From Streptomyces sp. NK15101 (GTDB lineage: Bacteria; Actinomycetota; Actinomycetes; Streptomycetales; Streptomycetaceae), in assembly GCF_020400725.1 (NCBI RefSeq), contig NZ_JAINVG010000055.1, positions 1 through 51,119 of the forward strand: DNA of 51,119 nucleotides, written 5' to 3'. Positions 1-7,241 of this stretch are shown in pieces. Within the stretch, counting starts at the first letter, position 1. Each line of letters opens with the position of its first letter. The translations under genes were made by a program, and so were the position numbers. The notes beneath the pieces were generated by a model, which was given only the letters and a program-made list of their open reading frames with translations, was not told where the DNA came from and searched no databases.

Positions 1-469
1 CGCCCCGGCCGCGCCCGCCACGCCGACGGCCCCGGGCACTCCCGACGCGTCCGTTACGCCCGGTACGCCGGATTCGCCCGGCACGCCCAAGGGTGACGCG
101 CCGTCGGCCGCGCCCGGCACCGGCAAGCACCGGGGCGAGGCCGCGCCGGAGGAATCCGGCAAGTCGGGCAGCTCGGTCGAATCGGGGCGACACGCGTCGA
201 GTGCTGACAAGGCGGAAGGAAAGACCGAGAACCGACCCGCGACTGGCGAGGTGAAGGATTCGGGCGCAACGGACAGTCGGGACACTCCGGGCGAGTACAC
301 CGTGCGACCGGGTGACAGTCTGTCCGGCATTGCGCGGGAGAACGAACTCCCCGGAGGCTGGACCGCCCTCTACGACGCCAACCGGCAGACGGTGGGCACC
401 GATCCGGATCTCATCCTGCCTGGTCAGAGCCTTGACCTGACGGTGGGTTCGACGACGGCGGCAGGCTAG
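1..469 (+). CDS. Secreted LysM-domain protein, C-terminal part (5' truncated)
   Basis: The reading frame is open from base 2 to the TAG at 467-469, so only the C-terminal ~155 residues are in the window. They form a Pro/Thr/Ala-rich, low-complexity linker followed by one LysM domain near the C-terminus (starting GEYTVRPGDSLSGIA and ending LILPGQSLDL). LysM binds N-acetylglucosamine-containing glycans such as peptidoglycan, so the protein is probably exported and held at the cell wall. The LysM closely resembles that of rpfA just downstream. In Streptomyces an Rpf-LysM paralogue often sits next to rpfA, so the missing N-terminus may hold an Rpf or transglycosylase domain; that is inference. 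A GTG at 251 is internal and not a likely start. Confidence 0.8.
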   Translation, partial: APAAPATPTAPGTPDASVTPGTPDSPGTPKGDAPSAAPGTGKHRGEAAPEESGKSGSSVESGRHASSADKAEGKTENRPATGEVKDSGATDSRDTPGEYTVRPGDSLSGIARENELPGGWTALYDANRQTVGTDPDLILPGQSLDLTVGSTTAAG

Positions 470-680
470 TTCGCGGGCTTATGTCCGGTTCTGGGCAAGT
501 GAGACATGAGTCTCTTCGCCCCAACTGGCGTGTCGCATCCGCAAACTTTGCTCCCGTCACCTCTCACCTGCGCAAACACCGCCCACCGGAGGGCAAGCAG
601 GGGCGATTTTTCCGCAATGAGCCTCTTTGAACTTCCGGTGGGTCTGTGTCTACGGTCTTCATCGCTCGCCACCGCGGGCC

Positions 681-897
681 CCGTCGACCGAAACGCCGAA
701 TCCTGCCGTCGGCCGATGGGAACAGTCGTCGCGCAAGCGCCGAAGGCAGGAGTGGGGGACCCAAGGTAAGTGCCGGTCCCGGCCGTTGAGACAGACGGCC
801 GACGACCGGCTTGGGGTGAAGCCGCGTGCAAGGACACGTGGCCGGGCAACTTTCCGGCCCGAACCCGACAGCTCACCTCACAGGCGTCGGTGAGGAG
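681..897 (+). promoter_or_regulatory. ydaO/yuaA-type c-di-AMP riboswitch in the rpfA leader
   Basis: The untranslated leader contains the conserved blocks of the ydaO motif in order: CGAATCCTGCCG (698-709), GGCAGGAGTGGGGGACCCA (745-763), TTGGGGTGAA (811-820) and GAACCCGACAGCTCACCTC (861-879). A closing stem can be drawn between 687-697 (ACCG, bulged AA, ACGCC) and 883-891 (GGCGTCGGT). The Shine-Dalgarno GAGGAG begins directly after this stem and ATG follows at 905. The family senses c-di-AMP, and in S. coelicolor such an element upstream of rpfA reduces expression when c-di-AMP is high. Ligand control here is inferred from the family. Confidence 0.92.
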
Positions 898-904
898 AAT
901 TCCC

Positions 905-1612
905 ATGCTGTTTTCCGCCAAGGGCAAACACCGCCGTCGCTCCAAGGCCGCCCAGGTCGCCACGCTCGTCGGCGTCACCGGTGTCGCCGTCGCCGCCCCG
1001 CTGCTGACCGCGGGCACCGCCTCGGCCGCCACCGCCTCCGAGTGGGACGCCGTCGCCCAGTGCGAGTCCGGCGGCAACTGGGCCATCAACACCGGCAACG
1101 GCTTCTACGGCGGCCTGCAGTTCACCAACTCCACCTGGGCCGCGTTCGGCGGCACCGCCTACGCCCCGCGCGCCGACCTGGCGTCGAAGGCCCAGCAGAT
1201 CGCCGTCGCCGAGAAGGTCCTCGCGGGCCAGGGCAAGGGTGCGTGGCCGAGCTGCGGCGTCGGCCTCTCCGGTGCCTCCTACGACGGCGGCGCCGCCGAG
1301 AGCACCCCGCAGCAGAGCGAGCCCCAGCAGGCCGCCCCGCAGCAGGCCGCCCCGAAGCAGCCGGAGCGCAGCACCGAGCAGCCGGCCAGCCGCAGCGAGC
1401 AGCGCGAGGCCCCGAAGACCGTCACCACCCCGACCGGCAAGAAGGTCAAGAAGGGCGACGGCGAGTACAAGGTCGTCACCGGCGACACCCTCAGCAAGAT
1501 CGCCCAGGCGCAGGGCGTCAAGGGCGGCTGGGCCAAGCTCTTCGAGCTGAACAAGGACGTCGTCGAGAACGCCGACCTCATCTACCCGGGTCAGCAGCTC
1601 CACCTGAAGTGA
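905..1612 (+). CDS. rpfA: Resuscitation-promoting factor RpfA (Rpf + LysM muralytic enzyme)
   Basis: This 235-residue secreted enzyme has a signal peptide (Arg/Lys-rich start, hydrophobic core 18-36, likely cleavage after TASA at ~41). A transglycosylase-like Rpf domain follows (~42-118), with the expected catalytic glutamate E54 in AQCESGGNW and a Cys pair (C53 and the Cys of WPSCG). A Gln/Pro/Ala-rich linker (~130-180) leads to a C-terminal LysM (GEYKVVTGDTLSKIA ... IYPGQQLHL). Rpf proteins cleave peptidoglycan glycan strands and aid spore germination and exit from dormancy. The start at 905 is chosen because GAGGAG lies 8 bases upstream and the signal peptide begins there; longer in-frame readings run into the riboswitch. 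A strong terminator follows, so the gene is probably monocistronic. Confidence 0.95.
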   Translation: MLFSAKGKHRRRSKAAQVATLVGVTGVAVAAPLLTAGTASAATASEWDAVAQCESGGNWAINTGNGFYGGLQFTNSTWAAFGGTAYAPRADLASKAQQIAVAEKVLAGQGKGAWPSCGVGLSGASYDGGAAESTPQQSEPQQAAPQQAAPKQPERSTEQPASRSEQREAPKTVTTPTGKKVKKGDGEYKVVTGDTLSKIAQAQGVKGGWAKLFELNKDVVENADLIYPGQQLHLK

Positions 1613-1674
1613 GCCCGGCGGCCCGCGTGAGTCCGGCGGCTCACGCGGCCCCGACGACCCTCCCGCGGTGACCA

Positions 1675-1735
1675 CCCCGGTCCGGCGTGCCCTTCCCCCG
1701 TGCGCGCCGGACCGGGGTTCCCCCGTTTACGGGGG
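1675..1735 (+). terminator. Two consecutive hairpins downstream of rpfA
   Basis: A perfect 13-bp stem pairs 1675-1687 (CCCCGGTCCGGCG) with 1705-1717. A second small hairpin (CCCCCG/CGGGGG, 1720-1725 and 1730-1735, loop TTTA) follows directly. No long T-run is present, as is usual in Streptomyces. Confidence 0.75.
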
Positions 1736-1936
1736 CGCCGGGGCCCCTGCGGTTACTGTCCAGTAAATCTGGGACCCTTCGTCCCGGGATGCGTGCCCTT
1801 GGGTCCTTTTTCGTCCCAGCGTGCGGGCGCCCGGCTGGCCGGAGCCCCCGGGCCGGTTAGGCTCTTGTCGCAAGGCCAAGCGACCCTGCACCGACCTTGC
1901 GTCACATCCAGCGTCACATCCCAGAAGGAGATGCTC

Positions 1937-3217
1937 GTGCCGTCCATCGACGTCGTCGTAGCCCGGGAAATCCTGGACTCCCGAGGCAACCCCACGGTCG
2001 AGGTCGAGGTCGGCCTCGACGACGGCAGCACCGGCCGTGCTGCCGTTCCGTCCGGCGCCTCCACCGGTGCCTTCGAGGCCATCGAGCTCCGCGACGGTGA
2101 CCCGAACCGCTACCTCGGCAAGGGTGTCGAGAAGGCCGTCCTCGCCGTCATCGAGCAGATCGGCCCGGAGCTCGTCGGCTACGACGCCACCGAGCAGCGC
2201 CTGATCGACCAGGCCATGTTCGACCTGGACGCCACCGAGAACAAGGGCTCGCTCGGCGCCAACGCCATCCTCGGCGTCTCCCTCGCCGTCGCGCACGCCG
2301 CCTCCGAGGCGTCCGACCTCCCGCTCTTCCGCTACCTGGGCGGCCCGAACGCGCACCTGCTGCCCGTTCCGATGATGAACATCCTCAACGGCGGTTCGCA
2401 CGCGGACTCCAACGTGGACATCCAGGAGTTCATGATCGCCCCGATCGGCGCGGAGTCCTTCTCCGAGGCCCTCCGCTGGGGTGCGGAGATCTACCACACC
2501 CTCAAGAACGTCCTGAAGCGCAAGGGCCTCTCCACCGGCCTCGGCGACGAGGGCGGCTTCGCCCCGAACCTGGAGTCGAACCGCGCCGCCCTCGACCTCA
2601 TCGTCGAGGCCATCAAGGAGGCCGGCTACACCCCGGGCACCGATGTCGCGCTCGCGCTCGACGTCGCCGCCTCCGAGTTCTACAAGGACGGCTCCTACGA
2701 GTTCGAGGGCAAGTCCCGCTCGGCCGCCGAGATGACCGAGTACTACGAGGAGCTCGTCTCCGCGTACCCGCTGGTCTCCATCGAGGACCCGCTGTTCGAG
2801 GACGACTGGGACGGCTGGAAGATCATCACCGACAAGCTGGGCGCCAAGGTCCAGATCGTCGGCGACGACCTCTTCGTCACCAACCCGGAGCGCCTGGCCC
2901 GCGGCATCGAGGAGGGCGCCGCGAACGCCCTCCTGGTCAAGGTCAACCAGATCGGCTCGCTGACCGAGACCCTCGACGCCGTCGAGCTCGCCCAGCGCAA
3001 CGGCTTCAAGTGCATGATGTCCCACCGCTCCGGCGAGACCGAGGACGTCACCATCGCCGACCTCGCCGTCGCCGTGAACTGCGGTCAGATCAAGACCGGC
3101 GCCCCGGCCCGCTCGGACCGCGTCGCCAAGTACAACCAGCTGCTGCGCATCGAGGAGATCCTCGACGACGCCGCGGTCTACGCCGGCCGCAGCGCCTTCC
3201 CGCGCTTCAAGGGCTGA
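1937..3217 (+). CDS. eno: Enolase (phosphopyruvate hydratase)
   Basis: Catalyses 2-phosphoglycerate to phosphoenolpyruvate in glycolysis. The 426-residue length is standard. Visible motifs include DSRGNPTVEVEV and the SGASTG loop at the N-terminus, GDEGGFAPN, the Mg ligands in ALDVAAS, SIEDP and GDDLFVTN, the catalytic lysine in LLVKVNQIGS, and the SHRSGETED signature. Two starts are possible: ATG at 1931 abuts the Shine-Dalgarno AGAAGGAG (1923-1930) with no spacing, whereas GTG at 1937 has 6 bases and gives MPSIDVVVAREILDS, the usual Streptomyces N-terminus. The GTG is therefore preferred. The leader 1740-1930 holds small inverted repeats (TTACT/AGTAA at 1753-1766; GGGAC/GTCCC at 1771-1785). 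Confidence 0.98.
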   Translation: MPSIDVVVAREILDSRGNPTVEVEVGLDDGSTGRAAVPSGASTGAFEAIELRDGDPNRYLGKGVEKAVLAVIEQIGPELVGYDATEQRLIDQAMFDLDATENKGSLGANAILGVSLAVAHAASEASDLPLFRYLGGPNAHLLPVPMMNILNGGSHADSNVDIQEFMIAPIGAESFSEALRWGAEIYHTLKNVLKRKGLSTGLGDEGGFAPNLESNRAALDLIVEAIKEAGYTPGTDVALALDVAASEFYKDGSYEFEGKSRSAAEMTEYYEELVSAYPLVSIEDPLFEDDWDGWKIITDKLGAKVQIVGDDLFVTNPERLARGIEEGAANALLVKVNQIGSLTETLDAVELAQRNGFKCMMSHRSGETEDVTIADLAVAVNCGQIKTGAPARSDRVAKYNQLLRIEEILDDAAVYAGRSAFPRFKG

Positions 3218-3283
3218 CACCCACGCTCCTCCCCGCTTTGCGTCCGAAGAACTGAACAGGAAGCAAAGGCGTAGCGAAGCGAA

Positions 3284-3322
3284 GCGTCCCCGTACTCGGT
3301 CCCGTACCGTGTGCGGGGACGC
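3284..3322. terminator. Hairpin between eno and divIC
   Basis: A 9-bp perfect stem pairs GCGTCCCCG (3284-3292) with CGGGGACGC (3314-3322) around a 21-base loop. It could attenuate read-through from eno into divIC. The long loop makes a strong terminator less certain. Confidence 0.4.
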
Positions 3323-3349
3323 ACGCGTGAACAGGGGAGGCGACACGAC

Positions 3350-3820
3350 ATGGCCGCGAAGGACCGGGACCGGTTCTCGACCGCGACCCGGATCAGACTG
3401 CTCGGCGAGCAGACCGCCGCCCGTGTCTACCGCTCCCAGACCCGTCGCCAGGCCCGCCGCTCCCGGCTCACCGGCCGCGCGGCCTTCCTCGCCCTCGTGG
3501 TCTGCTCCCTCGTCGTGGCGCTCGCCTACCCGATGCGGAGCTACGTCTCCCAGCAGGGCGAGATCGCCGAGCAGCAGCGCAAGGCCGCCGAGGCCGCCCG
3601 GCGGGTCGAGGAGCTGAAGGACGAGAAGGCCCGCCTCCAGGACCCGGCCTACGTCCGCCGCCTCGCCCGCGAGCGCCTGCACTACGTGATGCCCGGCGAG
3701 ACCGGCTTCACCGTGGACGACCCCGACGCGGAGCGACGGCCCCGCGCCGACCAGGGCGCGGCCGAACGCCCCTGGTACGACAACCTCTGGGACGGCGTCG
3801 ACCACGCCGACCGTCCCTGA
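3350..3820 (+). CDS. divIC: Septum formation initiator DivIC/FtsB family
   Basis: This 156-residue bitopic membrane protein has a basic cytoplasmic N-terminus (1-42), one transmembrane segment (~43-62, AFLALVVCSLVVALAYPM), then an extracytoplasmic coiled coil (~66-105) and the conserved end with ARERLHYVMPGETGF. FtsB/DivIC works with FtsL and FtsQ/DivIB in the divisome. In Streptomyces it supports sporulation septation but is not essential for growth. The start is ATG 3350 with AGGGGAGG ~9 bases upstream; GTG 3311 would add 13 residues without a ribosome site. Its position directly downstream of eno is conserved in actinobacteria and supports the assignment. Confidence 0.93.
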   Translation: MAAKDRDRFSTATRIRLLGEQTAARVYRSQTRRQARRSRLTGRAAFLALVVCSLVVALAYPMRSYVSQQGEIAEQQRKAAEAARRVEELKDEKARLQDPAYVRRLARERLHYVMPGETGFTVDDPDAERRPRADQGAAERPWYDNLWDGVDHADRP

Positions 3821-3852
3821 CCACTCCTCCGCGACACACGAGCAAGGCAGAC

Positions 3853-4392
3853 ATGGAAACGCCCCCTCCGCAGACCGAACGCACCGAGCCCACCGAGCAG
3901 GACATCGCCGCCTTCGAGCTCCAGCTCGGCCGCCCGCCCCGCGGCCTGCGCGCCATCGCGCACCGCTGCCCGTGCGGCAACCCGGACGTCGTCGAGACCG
4001 CGCCCCGGCTCCCCGACGGCACGCCGTTCCCCACCACGTACTACCTGACCTGCCCCCGGGCGGCCTCGGCCATCGGCACCCTGGAGGCCAACGGGGTCAT
4101 GAAGGAGATGCAGGCCCGGCTCGCCACCGACCCGGAGCTCGCCGCCGCCTACCGGGCCGCGCACGAGGACTACATCGCCCGCCGCGACGCCATCGAGGTC
4201 CTGGAGGGCTTCCCGAGCGCCGGCGGCATGCCGGACCGGGTCAAGTGCCTGCACGTCCTCGTCGGCCACTCGCTGGCCGCCGGCCCGGGCGTGAACCCGT
4301 TCGGCGACGAGGCGCTCGCGATGCTGCCGGAGTGGTGGGCGAAGGGCCCGTGCGTGAGCCCGTGCGCGGAGAAGGAGGGCGAGGGGAAGTGA
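3853..4392 (+). CDS. DUF501 domain protein
   Basis: This 179-residue soluble protein belongs to the DUF501 family. It shows the family features LGRPPRG, a Cys-containing RCPCGNPDVVETAPR segment, PFPTTYYLTCPR, and a Cys/His-containing end (RVKCLHVLVGHSLA, NPFGDEAL). The clustered Cys and His residues suggest metal or Fe-S binding, but no function is established. It lies 32 bases after divIC and its TGA overlaps the GTG of the ppx-like gene by four bases, so translation is probably coupled. The divIC-DUF501-ppx order is a common actinobacterial arrangement. Confidence 0.9.
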   Translation: METPPPQTERTEPTEQDIAAFELQLGRPPRGLRAIAHRCPCGNPDVVETAPRLPDGTPFPTTYYLTCPRAASAIGTLEANGVMKEMQARLATDPELAAAYRAAHEDYIARRDAIEVLEGFPSAGGMPDRVKCLHVLVGHSLAAGPGVNPFGDEALAMLPEWWAKGPCVSPCAEKEGEGK

Positions 4393-5303
4393 CCCGGGTC
4401 GCCGGAATCGACTGCGGTACGAACTCCATCCGCCTCCTCGTCGCCGACGTCCACCCGGACACGGGCGAGCTGATCGAGCTGGACCGGCGGATGACGATCG
4501 TCCGGCTCGGCCAGGGCGTCGACAAGACCGGCCGGCTCGCCCCCGAGGCCCTGGAGCGGACCTTCGCGGCCTGCCGCGAGTACGCCGGGGTCATCAGGGA
4601 ACTGGGCGCCGAGCGGCTCCGCTTCGTCGCCACCTCCGCCTCCCGCGACGCCGAGAACCGCGCGGACTTCGTGAACGGGGTCGTGGAGATCCTGGGCGTC
4701 GAGCCCGAGGTCATCACCGGCGACCAGGAGGCCGAGTTCTCCTTCACCGGCGCCACCGGCGAACTGCACGGGGACGACCGCCGCCTGGTCGTGGACATCG
4801 GCGGCGGCTCGACGGAGTTCGTGGTCGGCAACAAGCACGTCGAGGCCGCCCGCTCCGTCGACATCGGCTGCGTCCGGCTCACCGAGCGGCACGTCCGGCA
4901 CGACCCGCCGACCGCCGAGGAGGTCGCCGCGATCCGCGCCGACGTCCGTACCGCGCTCGACCTGGCCGCCGAGACCGTGCCGATCGACGCGGCGGAGACC
5001 CTCGTCGGGCTCGCCGGCTCCGTCACCACGGTCGCCGCGATCGCCCTCGGGCTGCCCGAGTACGACTCCGAGAAGGTCCACCACTCCCGGATCTCCGCCG
5101 CCCAGGTCGCCGAGGTGACCGAGCGGCTCCTCGCCTCCACCCACGACGAGCGGGCCGCGATCCCCGTCATCCACCCCGGCCGGGTCGACGTGATCATCGC
5201 CGGAGCGGTCGTCCTGCGGGAGATCGTGGAGCGCGTCGGGGCCCGCGAGGTGGTCGTCAGCGAGCACGACATTCTCGATGGGATCGCCCTATCCGTGGCA
5301 TAG
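4389..5303 (+). CDS. Ppx/GppA family exopolyphosphatase / guanosine pentaphosphate phosphatase
   Basis: A 304-residue member of the ASKHA-fold Ppx/GppA family. The phosphate-1 motif is GIDCGTNSIRLLVAD at the N-terminus, the catalytic region contains TSASRDAENR, phosphate-2 is VDIGGGSTEF, and GLAGSVTTVAA and SEHDILDGI come later. It has only the two-domain core and lacks the C-terminal HD extension of E. coli Ppx. Family members hydrolyse polyphosphate or convert pppGpp to ppGpp; which applies cannot be read from sequence. The GTG start (4389) overlaps the DUF501 stop (GTGA). Confidence 0.92.
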   Translation: MTRVAGIDCGTNSIRLLVADVHPDTGELIELDRRMTIVRLGQGVDKTGRLAPEALERTFAACREYAGVIRELGAERLRFVATSASRDAENRADFVNGVVEILGVEPEVITGDQEAEFSFTGATGELHGDDRRLVVDIGGGSTEFVVGNKHVEAARSVDIGCVRLTERHVRHDPPTAEEVAAIRADVRTALDLAAETVPIDAAETLVGLAGSVTTVAAIALGLPEYDSEKVHHSRISAAQVAEVTERLLASTHDERAAIPVIHPGRVDVIIAGAVVLREIVERVGAREVVVSEHDILDGIALSVA

Positions 5304-5347
5304 CGGACGGCTATCGAGCCCTCCGGCGACACCCCGTCGGAAAAGGT

Positions 5348-5365
5348 TCGTGAAGTTCTTCACAA
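5348..5365. promoter_or_regulatory. Rex-like redox operator upstream of ndh
   Basis: TCGTGAAGTTCTTCACAA matches the Streptomyces Rex consensus TTGTGAANNNNTTCACAA at all specified positions except the second. Rex represses respiratory genes when NADH/NAD+ is low, and ndh is an established kind of Rex target. The site lies ~310 bases before the ndh start and ~45 bases after the ppx stop, so a long leader or an additional promoter is implied. Confidence 0.65.
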
Positions 5366-5368
5366 GGA

Positions 5369-5432
5369 AAAGGGCCTCGATGGCCCCCATGGAAGGTCAT
5401 TAGGCCCTCCGAGGGGGGTCCCGGGGCCCTTT
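5369..5432 (+). terminator. Possible terminator after the divIC-ppx genes
   Basis: An outer stem AAAGGGCC (5369-5376) / GGCCCTTT (5425-5432) encloses a GC-rich region with further pairing potential. It sits directly after the Rex-like site. Confidence 0.4.
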
Positions 5433-5470
5433 CGCAGGTGTGGAGGTCGATTCGCTCGATGTTTCCATCG

Positions 5471-5534
5471 TGTGAACCCAGGCTCCGGTTCAGCGTTAAC
5501 GGGGGCTCTCCAGGCCAGTTCACGAGGGGTGAAC
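5471..5534. promoter_or_regulatory. Cluster of GTGAAC/GTTCAC half-sites upstream of ndh
   Basis: TGTGAAC (5471-5477) faces GTTCA (5488-5492), and a perfect inverted pair GTTCAC-N5-GTGAAC lies at 5518-5534. A further TTGTGAA half-site occurs at 5622-5628. Together with the Rex-like site, the region 5304-5673 looks like a complex redox-responsive promoter. Which of these bind protein is unknown. Confidence 0.4.
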
Positions 5535-5673
5535 AACGTTCGCCAGTGCACCCCGGTTCCTTTGCAGGACCATGACGTGGATCACGTGGGCGGCGGAGTG
5601 TAGCAGAGGTGTCCCGGAACCTTGTGAAGGGGCGCACGAGCACCCCCCTGAGGAGGGGTGGATACTCGATCTC

Positions 5674-7059
5674 ATGAGCACCACGGAGCGTCCCAGGATC
5701 CTCGTAGTAGGCGGCGGGTACGTAGGCCTGTACGCAGCTCGGCGCATCCTCAAGAAGATGCGCTACGCGGAGGCGACCGTCACGGTCGTCGACCCGCGGT
5801 CGTACATGACCTACCAGCCCTTCCTCCCCGAAGCCGCCGCCGGCAGCATCTCCCCGCGTCACGTCGTCGTCCCGCTGCGACGCGTCGTCCGCGGAGCCGA
5901 GGTGCTCACCGGCCGGGTCACCACCATCGACCAGGACCGCAAGGTCGCCACGATCGCGCCGCTCGTCGGCGAGGCGTACGAGCTGCCGTTCGACTACCTG
6001 GTCATCTCGATGGGCGCGGTCTCCCGCACCTTCCCGATCCCCGGCCTCGCCGAGCAGGGCATCGGCATGAAGGGCATCGAGGAGGCCATCGGCCTGCGCA
6101 ACCACGTCCTCGAGCAGCTCGACAAGGCCGACTCGACCACCGACGAGGAGGTCCGCCGCAAGGCCCTGACCTTCGTCTTCGTCGGCGGTGGCTTCGCCGG
6201 CGCCGAGACGATCGGCGAGGTCGAGGACATGGCCCGCGACGCCGCGAAGTACTACCAGAACGTGTCGCGCGAGGACATGCGCTTCATCCTGGTCGACGCG
6301 GCCGACAAGATCCTTCCCGAGGTCGGCCCCAAGCTCGGCCAGTACGGCAAGGAGCACCTGGAGTCCCGCGGGATCGAGATCTACCTCGAGACCTCCATGG
6401 ACTCCTGCGTCGACGGCCACGTCGTGCTGAAGAACGGCCTCGAGGTCGACTCCAGCACGATCGTCTGGACCGCCGGCGTGAAGCCGAACCCGGCGCTCGC
6501 CCGCTTCGGTCTGCCGCTCGGCCCCCGCGGCCACGTGGACTGCAACGAGAAGCTCCAGGTCAACGGCATGGACTACGTCTGGGCCGCGGGCGACAACGCC
6601 CAGGTCCCGGACATGGCCGCGATCAAGGCCGGCGTCCCGCGCGAGCGCGCCTGGTGCCCGCCGAACGCCCAGCACGCCCTGCGCCAGGCCAAGGTCCTCG
6701 GCGACAACGTGGTGGCCGGCATGCGCGGCTTCCCGCAGAAGGAGTACAGCCACGCCAACAAGGGCGCGGTGGCCGGACTCGGTCTGCACAAGGGCGTCGC
6801 CATGATCGTCATGGGCAAGATGAAGATCAAGCTCAAGGGCCGTCTCGCCTGGTACATGCACCGTGGCTACCACGGCATGGCGATGCCGACCTTCAACCGC
6901 AAGATCCGCGTCTTCGCCGACTGGACCCTCGGCATGTTCCTCAAGCGCGAGGTCGTGTCGCTCGGCGCCATGGAGACGCCGCGCGAGGAGTTCTACGAGG
7001 CGGCCAAGCCCGCCCCGGCGCCGGCCGCCCCGGTGCAGGAGAAGGCCAAGGCCTCGTAA
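5674..7059 (+). CDS. ndh: Type II NADH dehydrogenase (NAD(P)/FAD-dependent oxidoreductase)
   Basis: This 461-residue peripheral membrane flavoprotein transfers electrons from NADH to menaquinone without pumping protons. The FAD-binding site is ILVVGGGYVGLYAARR at the N-terminus, the NADH-binding Rossmann motif is FVFVGGGFAGAE in the middle, and the second FAD motif is YVWAAGDNAQVPD. The C-terminal third carries a Lys-rich amphipathic stretch (MGKMKIKLKGRLAWYMHRGYHG) that could anchor it to the membrane, then an Ala/Pro tail. ATG 5674 is the start. The purine-rich GAGGAGGGG (5650-5658) sits in a potential CACCCC/GGGGTG hairpin and is too far for normal spacing, while GATACT at 5661-5666 seven bases before the ATG is compatible with a leaderless transcript. 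A terminator follows. Confidence 0.94.
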   Translation: MSTTERPRILVVGGGYVGLYAARRILKKMRYAEATVTVVDPRSYMTYQPFLPEAAAGSISPRHVVVPLRRVVRGAEVLTGRVTTIDQDRKVATIAPLVGEAYELPFDYLVISMGAVSRTFPIPGLAEQGIGMKGIEEAIGLRNHVLEQLDKADSTTDEEVRRKALTFVFVGGGFAGAETIGEVEDMARDAAKYYQNVSREDMRFILVDAADKILPEVGPKLGQYGKEHLESRGIEIYLETSMDSCVDGHVVLKNGLEVDSSTIVWTAGVKPNPALARFGLPLGPRGHVDCNEKLQVNGMDYVWAAGDNAQVPDMAAIKAGVPRERAWCPPNAQHALRQAKVLGDNVVAGMRGFPQKEYSHANKGAVAGLGLHKGVAMIVMGKMKIKLKGRLAWYMHRGYHGMAMPTFNRKIRVFADWTLGMFLKREVVSLGAMETPREEFYEAAKPAPAPAAPVQEKAKAS

Positions 7060-7097
7060 GACCCCAGCAGTAACAGCAGTAACACGCAAGGCCGTAA

Positions 7098-7133
7098 AAG
7101 GGCCGTCCGCCATCCGTGGTGCGGACGGCCCTT
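7098..7133. terminator. Terminator after ndh
   Basis: A perfect 13-bp stem pairs AAGGGCCGTCCGC (7098-7110) with GCGGACGGCCCTT (7121-7133) around a 10-base loop, with T-rich sequence GTGTTTT shortly after. Confidence 0.88.
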
Positions 7134-7241
7134 CGCGTGTTTTGCCGACTCGTTGCGCCGCGTCGGGACTGCGACGCCTACGGACGGTGTTCCCTTGGTG
7201 ACGAACATTTCTGGGGCACGAAGATCACGGAGGTGTGCACC

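Noticed and set aside
506..893. Small frames in the rpfA leader
   Set aside because: They overlap the conserved ydaO riboswitch core and none has a ribosome-binding site.
1727..3805. A 692-codon open frame on the minus strand opposite eno and divIC
   Set aside because: It is the antisense shadow of two well-supported genes. High-GC third positions leave long frames open on the opposite strand, and it shows no recognisable domain.
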